DNA from: Burkholderiales bacterium
GTDB taxonomy: Bacteria; Pseudomonadota; Gammaproteobacteria; Burkholderiales; Burkholderiaceae_D
Direction of reading: 5' to 3'
NCBI GenBank assembly: GCA_028868455.1
Contig: JAGWUK010000086.1
Coordinates: 1 to 9,025 of the forward strand
Length of the DNA stretch: 9,025 nucleotides
In this document: positions 1 to 7,276 of the stretch, one piece after another
Layout: each line of letters starts with the position of its first letter
Numbering within the stretch: the stretch's first letter is position 1
Program-made: the position numbers and the translations under genes
The notes under the pieces: generated by a model
What the model saw: only the letters and a program-made list of their open reading frames with translations
The model's database searches: none
What the model was told of the DNA's origin: nothing

Positions 1-260
1 CGCTTTAATTTCTGACCACGAATGCATGCGTCCTCTCCACGCCAAAAATAGCCATGATGTACCATGATGGCATCGGCATTTAATTCCACGGCGGCCTCGA
101 TTAAGGCGAGACATGCGGTGACGCCAGATACAAGCAGCTTAATATCAGAGCGCCCTTCCACCTGTACGCCATTTGGGCAATAATCACGGAAACGACTGAC
201 TTGCAATTCTGTCTCCAGATATGTGGCTAATGCCTCCCGACTAATTGAGTTTTCTTTCAT
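1..260 (-). CDS. Nif3-like dinuclear metal-centre protein (YbgI/NIF3 family), N-terminal part only
   Basis: The gene starts at the ATG at 260 and reads leftward out of the window, so only about 86 N-terminal residues are visible. The frame is open throughout. It contains the stretch [12 protein letters not shown] (residues 26-37), then SGVTA, then a metal-binding [11 protein letters not shown] stretch with His68 and His69. This is the standard opening of the NIF3 family (E. coli YbgI), toroidal hexamers with a two-metal site whose physiological substrate is not firmly established. The start is supported by the usual distance to the DYCPNG motif and by the lack of a better upstream start. The ribosome binding site is weak (a purine-rich AGAGAAAAG stretch). 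The start codon lies only 12 bp from that of the divergent protease gene. Family assignment is confident; the biochemical role is open. Confidence 0.9.
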   Translation of the reverse strand, partial: MKENSISREALATYLETELQVSRFRDYCPNGVQVEGRSDIKLLVSGVTACLALIEAAVELNADAIMVHHGYFWRGEDACIRGQKLK

Positions 261-272
261 TATCTTTTCTCT

Positions 273-1439
273 ATGCGACGTCTTTGGTTGTTGTTTGCTC
301 AAACTATCACTGTAGGTCTGGCACTCTGGTTTATTGTAGCCACTCTGAAGCCGGAGTGGCTGAACCGTATGCCAAGCCCCAGCCAAAGTGTACGACTTGC
401 CTCTAAAGTGACTATTCAAGAAGCGCCTGCCAACGGTGTTTCTGCGCAAAATTCTTATCGGCTAGCAGCAAAGCGCGCCATGCCATCGGTTGTCAACATT
501 TACACCTCCAAGGAAGCGCAGCTCAGCAATAATCCTTTATTGAATGATCCGTTTCTGAAGCGCTTTTTTGGCGACCAGCAGAGTCAACAGACAGAACGTC
601 AGTCCAGCCTCGGCTCTGGCGTCATCGTTAGTAATGAAGGCTATATTCTGACGAATAACCACGTCGTTGAATCTGCTGATGAAATTGATGTCGCGTTATC
701 CGACGGTCGCAAGGCAACTGGAAAAGTCATCGGTACAGATCCTGAAACCGATTTGGCGGTCATCAAGATCGACTTGAAAAATCTTCCTGCCATTACGCTC
801 GGTCATACGGACGACATCAACGTTGGCGATGTCGTGTTGGCCATCGGCAATCCTTTTGGCGTTGGTCAAACGGTCACGATGGGAATTATTTCTGCGTTAG
901 GCAGAAACCATCTGACTGAAAACGCCTTTGAGAATTTCATTCAGACTGACGCTGCGGTTAATCCTGGAAATTCCGGAGGAGCGCTGGTTGACGTCAACGG
1001 CAATTTGCTCGGTATTAACACGGCGATTTACTCGCAAAGTGGCGGGTCCGTGGGAATTGGTTTTGCCATACCCGTTACAACCATTAAGTCTGTGATGGAA
1101 TCCATCATTAATAATGGTCACGTCGTCCGCGGATGGATAGGCGTGGAGCCGCAAGACATTACGCCTGAACTGGCGGAAAGCTTCGGACTGAAACAGGATT
1201 CTGGTGCCATCATAGCGGGCGTCATACGCGGCGGCCCTGCTGACAAAGCAGGTATGAAACCGGGCGATATCCTGATTGCGATCGAAGGAAAAACGGTTGC
1301 TGACACGACCGAAATGCTGAACCTCGTCGCCCAACTAAAACCGGGGACAAAGGCGAAAATTACAGTGCTGAGAAATGCGCAAAAACCCACACTGGAAATT
1401 CTCATTGGCAAGCGCCCGGCGTTCAAAAAAGACGAGTAA
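273..1439 (+). CDS. Membrane-anchored S1C (DegS/HtrA-type) periplasmic serine protease with one PDZ domain
   Basis: This 388-residue protein has an uncleaved-looking N-terminal membrane anchor (about residues 5-25) and a short linker. A trypsin-like protease domain follows (about 65-275), then a single PDZ domain (about 285-378). The triad is visible as His130 in TNNHVV, Asp160 in PETDLAV and Ser234 in NPGNSGGA. One PDZ domain plus a membrane anchor resembles DegS/AlgW rather than DegP, which has a signal peptide and two PDZ domains. Such proteases sense misfolded envelope proteins through the PDZ domain; E. coli DegS cleaves the anti-sigma factor RseA, but no such partner is visible here. 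The ATG at 273 is chosen because it includes the anchor and an in-frame stop lies at 246. No Shine-Dalgarno is evident in the 12 bp gap. Lying opposite the tat cluster fits an envelope quality-control job, but the link is inference. Database names such as '2-alkenal reductase' for this family are misleading. Confidence 0.93.
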   Translation: MRRLWLLFAQTITVGLALWFIVATLKPEWLNRMPSPSQSVRLASKVTIQEAPANGVSAQNSYRLAAKRAMPSVVNIYTSKEAQLSNNPLLNDPFLKRFFGDQQSQQTERQSSLGSGVIVSNEGYILTNNHVVESADEIDVALSDGRKATGKVIGTDPETDLAVIKIDLKNLPAITLGHTDDINVGDVVLAIGNPFGVGQTVTMGIISALGRNHLTENAFENFIQTDAAVNPGNSGGALVDVNGNLLGINTAIYSQSGGSVGIGFAIPVTTIKSVMESIINNGHVVRGWIGVEPQDITPELAESFGLKQDSGAIIAGVIRGGPADKAGMKPGDILIAIEGKTVADTTEMLNLVAQLKPGTKAKITVLRNAQKPTLEILIGKRPAFKKDE

Positions 1440-1465
1440 TTCGAATATTTTTTTCTGGAACCATC

Positions 1466-2155
1466 ATGCATTTGATCGATTTGCAGGCGTATTTATCTGA
1501 GCTTTCTGAAAACAACAACCGCGCATGGTTTGTGATGAATAAACCGCGCTATGACATTCTGCGCGCCGAATTTTTGCAACTCGTTACGGAACTCATTCAA
1601 GGAATAAGCAAATTCGATGGGGCGATTGCCGGTTGCGAAGCCAAGAAGGCCTTATTTCGAATTAATCGCGATGTCCGGTTTGCGCATGACAAATCACCAT
1701 ACAAGACTACTTTTTCAGCGTCGATTCTTCCGAGTGGGCGCAAGAAACCCAGTGAAGGCGGCGGACCTGCCTACTATTTTCAAATTGATGCGAATGGTAG
1801 TCTCTTTTTCGCTTGCGGCGAATACATGCCGCCATCAGATCGTTTGCGCGCCATTCGTCAGCATATCGTTGCGGATCCAGAAGGCTTTGAAAAAATGCTG
1901 AAGAACAAAAAACTCAAGTCAGGATTTGGCACGCTACAAGAAGAAGGGAAACTTAGCCGTCCACCAAAAGGATTTGCGCCTGAGTTAAAACACATTGAAC
2001 AGATCAAACTGAAGAATTTTATGGTGTGGGCCGACTGTCCGATCAAAGGTATGGATAGCTCACAACTTAAATCTGTGTTGCTCAATGCCTTTCAGAATGG
2101 CTGGCCCTTAGTGGAATGGCTGCGATCTGTTGAACAAGATTATTCTGGCGCCTGA
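1466..2155 (+). CDS. DUF2461 (TIGR02453) family protein of unknown function
   Basis: This 229-residue protein appears soluble, with no signal peptide or membrane segment. The family signature is visible: NNRAWF near residues 17-22, then a long N-terminal helix, then FRINRDVRFAHDKSPYK (64-80), a glycine-rich loop before AYYFQID (102-108), and a C-terminal region ending NGWPLVEWL. The length is near the family norm of about 220-230. DUF2461 members are widespread in bacteria and also occur in fungi; no activity is established as far as I know. The ATG at 1466 follows the protease stop by 26 bp with a modest GGAA site 5 nt upstream, suggesting co-transcription with the protease. The last 16 bp overlap the 3' end of the convergent tatC. 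It sits where the protease and tatC would otherwise adjoin, so it may be an addition to this locus. Confidence 0.85.
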   Translation: MHLIDLQAYLSELSENNNRAWFVMNKPRYDILRAEFLQLVTELIQGISKFDGAIAGCEAKKALFRINRDVRFAHDKSPYKTTFSASILPSGRKKPSEGGGPAYYFQIDANGSLFFACGEYMPPSDRLRAIRQHIVADPEGFEKMLKNKKLKSGFGTLQEEGKLSRPPKGFAPELKHIEQIKLKNFMVWADCPIKGMDSSQLKSVLLNAFQNGWPLVEWLRSVEQDYSGA

Positions 2156-2892
2156 GTCGCTTTGACAAAAAGTGGCGCTACCAGCAAACCCAGTTCATAC
2201 AAAAACCACATAGGCAAAGCCAGTGAAAACTGGCTGACGATATCCGGCGGTGTCACAATCGCCGCCACCACAAATGCGCCGACGATGACATAGGGGCGTA
2301 TTGCTTTCAATTTTTCTAAAGGTACCAGCCCCATCCTGACCAGCACAACAACAACGACAGGGACTTCGAAGGTGACGCCGAAGGCCAGGCACATCGACAT
2401 GATGAAATCCAGATAGTTCTCTATGTCCGGCGAAACTTTGATCGACGCCGGAGCAAATTCGTTAATGAAACGAAAAACGCGGCCAAACACCAGAAAATAA
2501 CAAAAAGCTACGCCGCACAAAAACAGTACTGAAGACGAAACAACCAATGGTGCGATCAATTTCTTTTCGTGACTATATAATCCAGGCGCGATAAATGCCC
2601 ATGCCTGATACAAGACCCACGGCAATGCGACCATAAATGCCGCGAGTAAAGTGACCTTCATGGGAACAAGAAATGGGGAAATCACGCCGGTCGCAATCAT
2701 TTGCGATCCCAGCGGCAATGAAGCCAGCATAGGACGCGCGAGAAAATCGTAAATCGCTGCCGGTCCCGGCCATATCATCAGAATGGCACAAACCAAAGCA
2801 ATGCCAATACTGGCGCGTACCAGGCGATCACGCAACTCGACCAGATGCGAAATAAAACTCTCTTCAATACCGTGTTCAATTTGATCGCTCAT
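2140..2892 (-). CDS. tatC: Twin-arginine translocase subunit TatC
   Basis: TatC is the six-helix inner-membrane core of the Tat system. With TatB it recognises the twin-arginine signal peptide of folded, often cofactor-bearing proteins. Visible hallmarks, numbered from the chosen start, are the cytoplasmic HLVELRDRL motif with Glu19, WAFIAPGLYSHEK with Phe100 and Glu109, and FGVTFEVPV before the fifth helix. RPYVIVGAFVVAAIVTPPD follows, then a hydrophobic sixth helix. Length is 250 residues (E. coli 258). The frame is open to a TTG at 2907, adding five residues. I prefer the ATG at 2892 because MSDQ leading into the first motif is typical, although its ribosome binding site is weak (GGGCGG). 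It lies 45 bp after tatB and is the last gene of the minus-strand run. Its stop overlaps the end of the DUF2461 gene by 16 bp, with no terminator hairpin seen. Confidence 0.96.
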   Translation of the reverse strand: MSDQIEHGIEESFISHLVELRDRLVRASIGIALVCAILMIWPGPAAIYDFLARPMLASLPLGSQMIATGVISPFLVPMKVTLLAAFMVALPWVLYQAWAFIAPGLYSHEKKLIAPLVVSSSVLFLCGVAFCYFLVFGRVFRFINEFAPASIKVSPDIENYLDFIMSMCLAFGVTFEVPVVVVVLVRMGLVPLEKLKAIRPYVIVGAFVVAAIVTPPDIVSQFSLALPMWFLYELGLLVAPLFVKATQAPE

Positions 2893-2937
2893 GCGACAGC
2901 CGCCCAAAATAAGGAACTCAAAAACATATTTGAGAAA

Positions 2938-3423
2938 TCAAAAAAAACTGACGTTGGAGCGTGCCTTGACTCTATGTCTGGCCATGCGTGCAGATCCAGA
3001 AATAACATGGCTGCGCTGACCGTGGCGATTTTTATACCAGGCAGGAACTGCTGAAGTCCGCGCTAACTTCTTACGGCGAAAATCTTTAGCTTTTACTGAC
3101 AATATTTCTGTCGTCAATGGGTCGGACGAAAGTGCGTCGTCATCCTGACCGATAGAGCGTAGCGCTTCCTCAGTTTGCGACCAGGTTTCCGAAACGGATT
3201 TTTCGACATGTTGCGCTGCTTCGTGCACGTCTTTCTGCATTTTGCGCAATTCGTCCAGCTCCATTTCGCGACTGACCTCGGATTTCACGTCATTGATGTA
3301 ACGTTGCGCACGCCCCAGCAAGGTACCCGCCATTCTGGCGACTTTCGGTAACTTCTCCGGACCAATAACAACCAGCGCAACGACACCAATCAATGCCAGT
3401 TTGGTAATGCCGAGATCAATCAT
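2938..3423 (-). CDS. tatB: Sec-independent translocase protein TatB
   Basis: TatB is a single-span inner-membrane protein that works with TatC as the signal-peptide receptor of the Tat pathway. The 161-residue product has an N-terminal membrane segment (about 3-20), the Gly21-Pro22 hinge in VVIGPEKLPKVAR, and an amphipathic helix to about residue 60. A charged, probably coiled region and an Arg/Lys-rich tail (about 115-155) follow. Its MIDLG opening and Pro22 separate it from TatA. Position 8, a glutamate in E. coli TatB, is lysine here; from memory this is common in betaproteobacteria. The ATG at 3423 gives the canonical start; its ribosome binding site is weak. It lies 36 bp after tatA and 45 bp before tatC, consistent with one tatABC transcript. 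Confidence 0.95.
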   Translation of the reverse strand: MIDLGITKLALIGVVALVVIGPEKLPKVARMAGTLLGRAQRYINDVKSEVSREMELDELRKMQKDVHEAAQHVEKSVSETWSQTEEALRSIGQDDDALSSDPLTTEILSVKAKDFRRKKLARTSAVPAWYKNRHGQRSHVISGSARMARHRVKARSNVSFF

Positions 3424-3459
3424 CGCGCCAGCCTAGATAAATGCCACTGAACATTACGA

Positions 3460-3672
3460 TCAGGACTTCTCTTTAGTTTCAACATCGATGGTGCTTTTAT
3501 CTGCGACTTTTTGCGACGCGGGGGCGTTTTCTTCTTCGCCTTTCATTCCGTCTTTAAAACCTTTTACAGCCTTGCCGAGATCTGAACCGACGTTGCCGAG
3601 CTTTTTCGTGCCGAAAATCAGCATCACAACAACCAGTACGATCAACCAATGCCAAATGCTTAATGAACCCAT
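3460..3672 (-). CDS. tatA: Sec-independent translocase protein TatA
   Basis: TatA is the small pore-forming or membrane-weakening subunit that is recruited to TatBC and oligomerises during export. The 70-residue protein has a short N-terminal membrane helix (about 5-20), the signature Phe20-Gly21 hinge in IFGTKKL, and an amphipathic helix [18 protein letters not shown] (26-43). A short acidic, disordered-looking tail follows. The start at 3672 is strongly supported by AAGGAG 6 nt upstream, the best ribosome binding site of the tat genes. That fits the need for TatA in excess over TatB and TatC, although the link is inference. It is 53 bp downstream of hinT and begins the tatABC set. Confidence 0.95.
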   Translation of the reverse strand: MGSLSIWHWLIVLVVVMLIFGTKKLGNVGSDLGKAVKGFKDGMKGEEENAPASQKVADKSTIDVETKEKS

Positions 3673-3678
3673 TATTTA

Positions 3679-3684
3679 CTCCTT
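3679..3684 (-). promoter_or_regulatory. Strong Shine-Dalgarno of tatA
   Basis: On the minus strand AAGGAG precedes the tatA ATG with a 6-nt spacer (TAAATA). It is a near-perfect anti-16S match and clearly stronger than the sites before tatB (an AGG 7 nt from the ATG) and tatC (GGGCGG). Confidence 0.8.
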
Positions 3685-3725
3685 GCGAGAATCATGTTCT
3701 CAGAAAATTAACAATCCACCCGAGA

Positions 3726-4097
3726 TCAGCGTTGACCACGCCATGGCTTCGGTCCGCCTATCATATGCATGTGCAGATGATACACCTCCTGCCCGCCATC
3801 CGGTCCCGTGTTAATCAAGGTTTTATAGCCTCCGGCCAGACTGCCATCCGCTTGCCTGCTTGGCGCGCAACCATGTTCTTGCGCCAGTTTTGGTGCCAGC
3901 GCCAGCATTTTCCCTAACAACTCCGTATGCTGCTGTTCAACAGCAGACAGCGTATCGATATGCACTTTGGGAATAATCAATAAATGCACAGGTGCTGCAG
4001 GATTGATATCCTTAAAAGCCAGTAAATGCTCGTCCTCATAGACGATCCCCGAGGGAATTTGCTTCGCAGCAATTTTACAGAAAATACAGTTATCCAC
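3726..4097 (-). CDS. hinT: HIT-family nucleotide hydrolase (HinT-like purine nucleoside phosphoramidase)
   Basis: HinT proteins hydrolyse adenosine phosphoramidates and aminoacyl-adenylates; their wider cell role is unsettled. Numbered from the GTG at 4097, the 123-residue protein opens VDNCIFCKIAAKQIPS with a CxxC pair (Cys4, Cys7). It carries YEDE and FKDINPAAPVHLLIIPK strands and ends with HLHMHMIGG, the histidine triad at His107, His109 and His111, then the usual GGPKPW end. The frame stays open to an ATG at 4190. I reject that longer start because the extra 31 residues show no family resemblance, while the GTG has TGAGGT immediately upstream. Length then fits the family (about 115-125). 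A loop around residues 75-92, before the TLINTGPDGGQE stretch, is slightly long. It lies between hisE and tatA, a placement I recall from other betaproteobacteria. Confidence 0.92.
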   Translation of the reverse strand: MDNCIFCKIAAKQIPSGIVYEDEHLLAFKDINPAAPVHLLIIPKVHIDTLSAVEQQHTELLGKMLALAPKLAQEHGCAPSRQADGSLAGGYKTLINTGPDGGQEVYHLHMHMIGGPKPWRGQR

Positions 4098-4101
4098 TTT
4101 A

Positions 4102-4107
4102 ACCTCA
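4102..4107 (-). promoter_or_regulatory. Shine-Dalgarno that decides the hinT GTG start
   Basis: TGAGGT on the minus strand ends 4 nt before the GTG at 4097 (GAGG with 5-nt spacing). Together with the onset of HIT-family similarity exactly at this codon, it supports GTG rather than the in-frame ATG at 4190. Confidence 0.75.
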
Positions 4108-4226
4108 ATTAAACATTGTTGAGACTGGCGAGCAGTTATTTGCGGCCAGTGATCTTGACGCAAATCGACGTGTTTTGTGCCAATGCTCATCGGCGAATTG
4201 ATCAGCGCGCACTATGCTTCCAAAGA

Positions 4227-4577
4227 CTATTCTTTTCGTGCGGCTTTTTCTTCTAATCCGGAAATACCTTCGCGGCGCGCCAGTTCATCCAGCACTTGCT
4301 GGGGAGTCAGATCATACTGCGCCAACATGACAAGCGAGTGAAACCACAAATCCGCGCATTCATATAATAATTTACTATGATCGCCTGACACTCTGGCATC
4401 TTTGGCGGCCATCACGGTTTCGGTCGCTTCTTCGCCAATTTTCTTCAGTATGGCGTCGTCGCCTTTTGAAAACAGGCGTGCCACATAGGACTTATCCGGA
4501 TCACCACCATTGACCAGCTTGCGACTTTCGATGATGCCCGCCAGATGCTGCAAAACTTGCTCTTGTGTTGCACTCAT
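4227..4577 (-). CDS. hisE: Phosphoribosyl-ATP pyrophosphatase HisE
   Basis: HisE hydrolyses phosphoribosyl-ATP to phosphoribosyl-AMP and pyrophosphate, the second step of histidine synthesis, in the cytoplasm. The 116-residue protein is the stand-alone form, all-alpha and MazG-like. Visible are [21 protein letters not shown] (30-50), the metal-binding [12 protein letters not shown] (Glu49, Glu50, Glu53, Asp60) and [16 protein letters not shown] with Glu73 and Asp76. The C-terminus is a charged tail (EEKAARKE). Its ATG at 4577 overlaps the hisI stop by 4 nt (ATGA), implying translational coupling. It is the last his gene of the run; a 129 bp spacer precedes hinT. Confidence 0.96.
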   Translation of the reverse strand: MSATQEQVLQHLAGIIESRKLVNGGDPDKSYVARLFSKGDDAILKKIGEEATETVMAAKDARVSGDHSKLLYECADLWFHSLVMLAQYDLTPQQVLDELARREGISGLEEKAARKE

Positions 4578-4975
4578 TTGTACATACTTTCCGGATCTTT
4601 CAATACCGCATCCACGACTTGCCAGTCGCCGTCATTAAGGCTGCCTTCAAATTTCTGATAGAAGCAGGAATGGCGACCAGTATGACAGGCAATACTGTCT
4701 GCCTGCTCCACCTTCAGCAAGACAACATCTTCATCACAGTCAAGGCGGATTTCTTTAATTTTTTGCACATGGCCGGATTCTTCCCCCTTGTGCCACAGCT
4801 TTTTCCGCGAACGACTCCAATAGACGGCTTCGCCCAATTCCACCGTTTTTGTCAGCGCATCACGATTCATCCAGGCAAACATCAGGACATCGTTGCTGGA
4901 AGCTTCCTGAGCAATCACGGGGACTAGCCCGTTTTCATCCCACTTTACTTTGTTCAGCCACTTTGCCGCGCTCAT
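4574..4975 (-). CDS. hisI: Phosphoribosyl-AMP cyclohydrolase HisI
   Basis: HisI opens the adenine ring of phosphoribosyl-AMP, the third step of histidine synthesis, using zinc and magnesium. The 133-residue protein is monofunctional, not fused to HisE as in enterics. It shows LMFAWMN (31-37), [18 protein letters not shown] (52-69), the metal-binding DCDED (79-83) and the zinc-ligand region CHTGRHSCF (Cys97 and Cys104). The frame is open further upstream inside hisF, but family similarity begins at the ATG at 4975. That ATG has GAGG 5 nt upstream (4981-4984) and overlaps the hisF stop by 4 nt. The hisE start overlaps its own stop in the same way. Confidence 0.96.
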   Translation of the reverse strand: MSAAKWLNKVKWDENGLVPVIAQEASSNDVLMFAWMNRDALTKTVELGEAVYWSRSRKKLWHKGEESGHVQKIKEIRLDCDEDVVLLKVEQADSIACHTGRHSCFYQKFEGSLNDGDWQVVDAVLKDPESMYK

Positions 4976-5736
4976 AGCAACCTCATGGGAATGTGTTGTG
5001 CAGCCATAAATTCTTTGGCCTCCTGCACCGTATGATGGCCATAGTGGAAGATGCTGGCTGCCAGCACTGCATCGGCACCGCCAAGTTTGATACCGTCTGC
5101 CAGATCCTGTAATCCACCGACACCGCCTGAAGCCACCACGGGAATCGATACGGCATCGGACACGGCACGGGTCAACCCAAGGTCGAAGCCGGACCGTGTC
5201 CCATCTTTGTCCATGCTTGTCAGCAAAATTTCTCCTGCTCCAAGACGCGCCATATTTTGCGCCCATTCGACAGCGTCCAGGCCGGTCGCGTTACGACCGC
5301 CATGCGTGAACACTTCCCATTTTCCAGGGCCAGTCTGTTTGGCATCAATCGCAACCACGATGCATTGCGAACCGTATTTATGCGCGGCATCTGCGACCAG
5401 TTGTGGATTCGTTACCGCCGAGGTATTAATGCCGACTTTGTCGGCACCGGCATTCAGCAATCTGCGCACGTCGGCGACAGTGCGTACGCCGCCGCCGACT
5501 GTCAGCGGAATAAATACCTGGGACGCCACCGCTTCGATAATCGGCAGGATCAGGTCACGTCCATCCGACGAGGCGGTGATATCCAGAAACGTGATTTCGT
5601 CCGCGCCTTGTCCATCGTAGCGACGGGCAATTTCGACCGGGTCGCCGGCATCGCGCAATTCTTGAAAATTAATCCCTTTCACAACGCGACCGGCAGTCAC
5701 GTCGAGACAGGGAATAATGCGTTTGGCAAGTGTCAT
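4972..5736 (-). CDS. hisF: Imidazole glycerol phosphate synthase cyclase subunit HisF
   Basis: HisF is the cyclase half of the HisH-HisF complex. It uses ammonia channelled from HisH to convert PRFAR into imidazole glycerol phosphate and AICAR, which re-enters purine synthesis. The 254-residue protein is a complete (beta/alpha)8 barrel. It shows IIPCLDV with catalytic Asp12, the phosphate-binding LTVGGGVR (78-85), VVAIDAK with the second catalytic Asp131, and STMDKDG-like and VVASGGVG elements in the C-terminal half. It ends near the usual length (about 250-258). The ATG at 5736 overlaps the hisA stop by 4 nt. The preceding purine-rich stretch GAAGAAGAGA, inside the hisA tail, may be its ribosome binding site. 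Confidence 0.97.
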   Translation of the reverse strand: MTLAKRIIPCLDVTAGRVVKGINFQELRDAGDPVEIARRYDGQGADEITFLDITASSDGRDLILPIIEAVASQVFIPLTVGGGVRTVADVRRLLNAGADKVGINTSAVTNPQLVADAAHKYGSQCIVVAIDAKQTGPGKWEVFTHGGRNATGLDAVEWAQNMARLGAGEILLTSMDKDGTRSGFDLGLTRAVSDAVSIPVVASGGVGGLQDLADGIKLGGADAVLAASIFHYGHHTVQEAKEFMAAQHIPMRLL

Positions 5737-6533
5737 TCTGTCTCTTCTTCGATGTAATCGCCGTCAAGTTCGTCACTCAACTCATCTGCGCGTTCTTGTG
5801 CCGACAATAAATCCAGCGTGCCTTCATAAATCGATCGGCCACAAATCACGCCGTCAATGCCTTCGTCCTGTACGGCGCATAACGCCTCGACGTCAGCCAG
5901 ATTGTGCACGCCGCCGGAGGCGATGACAGGGATACTGACGGCCTGCGCCAGTTTGACAGTCGCATCAATATTGACGCCACCCATCATGCCGTCACGTCCG
6001 ATGTCGGTGTAGATGATGGCTTCAACGCCGTAATCTTCAAATTTTTTGGCCAGGTCAATGACTTCATGTCCGGATAATTTACTCCAGCCATCGGTCGCGA
6101 CTTTGCCATCTTTGGCATCGATACCGACAATAATCTGCCCGGGAAACGCGCTGCAGGCATCTGCGAGGAAGCCAGGATTCTTGACGGCTGCGGTACCAAT
6201 GATGATGTACGAAAGACCGTCGTCGAGATACCGCTCTATGGTATCGAGATCGCGAATCCCGCCGCCGAGTTGCACTGGAATTTCTTCCGTATCGTTTTCT
6301 TCGGCATAGTCGCGCACGGCCTGAAGAATCGCTTTGACCGCCGCTTCATTCTTCGGCTTGCCAGCAAAGGCGCCATTCAGATCCACCAGATGCAGGCGAC
6401 GCGCACCTTGCTCCAGCCAGTGGCGCGCCATTTCGGCAGGGTCTTCGGAAAACACGGTAGCCTGGTCCATGTCGCCTTGTTTGAGGCGTACGCAGTGACC
6501 GTCTTTGAGGTCGATAGCAGGGATGAGCAGCAT
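5733..6533 (-). CDS. hisA: ProFAR isomerase HisA
   Basis: HisA performs the Amadori rearrangement of ProFAR to PRFAR, fourth step of the pathway, feeding HisF. The 266-residue (beta/alpha)8 barrel begins [17 protein letters not shown] with catalytic Asp8. It has [10 protein letters not shown] (87-96), GIDAKDG with the second catalytic Asp139, [11 protein letters not shown] (176-186) and IPVIASGGV (201-209). The typical core of about 245-250 residues ends near Ala249. A strongly acidic tail of about 17 residues follows ([16 protein letters not shown] region). The start codon has no clear Shine-Dalgarno in the pyrimidine-rich stretch before it, and 72 bp separate it from hisH. An AT-rich TATAAC lies in that gap but lacks a partner -35. 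Confidence 0.96.
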   Translation of the reverse strand: MLLIPAIDLKDGHCVRLKQGDMDQATVFSEDPAEMARHWLEQGARRLHLVDLNGAFAGKPKNEAAVKAILQAVRDYAEENDTEEIPVQLGGGIRDLDTIERYLDDGLSYIIIGTAAVKNPGFLADACSAFPGQIIVGIDAKDGKVATDGWSKLSGHEVIDLAKKFEDYGVEAIIYTDIGRDGMMGGVNIDATVKLAQAVSIPVIASGGVHNLADVEALCAVQDEGIDGVICGRSIYEGTLDLLSAQERADELSDELDGDYIEEETE

Positions 6534-6605
6534 GATGAGAGTGTGAGATGTAGTCGTCTAAAGGCGATGAAATCAGTTATAAAATCGGCGCAGGGTTTCA
6601 GGAGA

Positions 6606-7244
6606 TCAAGGCTTCCAGTGTACAAAATTCTTGTACAGTTGCAAGCCAGCCGCCGCGCTCTTTTCAGGGTGAAACTGGGTGGCAAAAATATTGTTGCGCG
6701 CTACCGCACAGGCAAATGTCGTACCGTAATCGGTCACGCCCACTGTATCGCGCGCATCAGTTGGTTGCGCGTAATAGCTGTGTACGAAATAGAAATACGC
6801 ATCATCGGCGATATCTTGCCACAAAGCGTGCGCTTGCGACTGATGAACGCGGTTCCAGCCCATCTGCGGCACTTTGTAACGCGAGCCGTCGGCCTGCAAC
6901 TGACCTTCGAGATCGAAGCGCACGACCTTGCCAGGTAACAAGCCGAGTCCTGGCGTATGACCTTCTTCGCTCAAGTCAAACAGCATTTGTTCGCCAACAC
7001 AAACACCGAACAGAGGTTTGTTGCGGGCGGCTTCCATAACTGCTTGCTGCAAGCCTGAATCGCGCAGGCAGCTCATACAGTCGGGCATCGCGCCCTGGCC
7101 TGGCAAGACCAGCCGGTCGGCACTGTGAATGTCGGCAACCTCGCCGGAAATCAGTACATTGGCTTCAGGCGCGACGGCCCGCAGGGCTTGCGCAACGGAG
7201 CGCAAATTGCCCATACCATAATCTACAACAACGATTTTGTTCAT
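6606..7244 (-). CDS. hisH: Imidazole glycerol phosphate synthase glutaminase subunit HisH
   Basis: HisH is the class I glutamine amidotransferase that supplies ammonia to HisF. The 212-residue protein shows [12 protein letters not shown] (6-17), [10 protein letters not shown] (47-56) and the nucleophile elbow GVCVGEQ with Cys82. The remaining triad members are His192 and Glu194 in [13 protein letters not shown] (126-130) and YFVHSYY (152-158) are further family hallmarks. Length is normal (about 200-215). The ATG at 7244 is the family start; its Shine-Dalgarno is poor. A hairpin (7252-7269) occupies the 32 bp gap to hisB just before this start. From memory, some related genomes such as Burkholderia carry a MarC-family gene between hisB and hisH; none is present here. 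Confidence 0.96.
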   Translation of the reverse strand: MNKIVVVDYGMGNLRSVAQALRAVAPEANVLISGEVADIHSADRLVLPGQGAMPDCMSCLRDSGLQQAVMEAARNKPLFGVCVGEQMLFDLSEEGHTPGLGLLPGKVVRFDLEGQLQADGSRYKVPQMGWNRVHQSQAHALWQDIADDAYFYFVHSYYAQPTDARDTVGVTDYGTTFACAVARNNIFATQFHPEKSAAAGLQLYKNFVHWKP

Positions 7245-7251
7245 AATGATT

Positions 7252-7269
7252 TACCAGTTAATACTGGCA
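7252..7269 (-). repeat. Inverted repeat (hairpin) between hisB and hisH
   Basis: On the transcribed strand TGCCAGT-ATTA-ACTGGTA can form a 7-bp stem (one G-U pair) with a 4-nt loop. The inner CCAGT/ACTGG is a perfect repeat. It lies 8 nt after the hisB stop and 7 nt before the hisH start, covering the place of a ribosome binding site. No U-run follows, so it is not a typical terminator. A role in hisH translation or mRNA processing is possible but unproven. Confidence 0.5.
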
Positions 7270-7276
7270 TCAGAAA

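Noticed and set aside
2130..2185. Possible bidirectional terminator at the DUF2461/tatC junction (repeated GGCGC motifs)
   Set aside because: The GCGCC/GGCGC pairing is only 5 bp across a loop of over 20 nt and has no U-tract on either strand.
2917..2934. AT-rich inverted repeat CTCAAA/TTTGAG between tatB and tatC
   Set aside because: Six weak base pairs with a 6-nt loop and no U-run; expected by chance in this composition.
3687..3701. Small hairpin GAGAA-(5 nt)-TTCTC just before the tatA Shine-Dalgarno
   Set aside because: A 5-bp, A/T-containing stem is too weak to claim, and the ribosome binding site itself lies outside it.
4135..4163. Possible promoter for hinT on the minus strand: TTGCGT, 17 bp, AATAAC
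   Set aside because: Only 3 of 6 and 4 of 6 matches to the sigma-70 boxes, close to chance. The position, about 38 bp before the GTG, is sensible, so it is worth remembering if a transcription start is mapped there.
6534..6605. TATAAC element in the hisH-hisA gap as an internal promoter
   Set aside because: No acceptable -35 box at 16-18 bp and no extended -10; a lone -10-like hexamer is common in AT-rich gaps.
6270..6938. 222-codon open frame on the plus strand opposite hisA and hisH
   Set aside because: Shadow of well-supported genes, without domain resemblance or a ribosome binding site that I can see.
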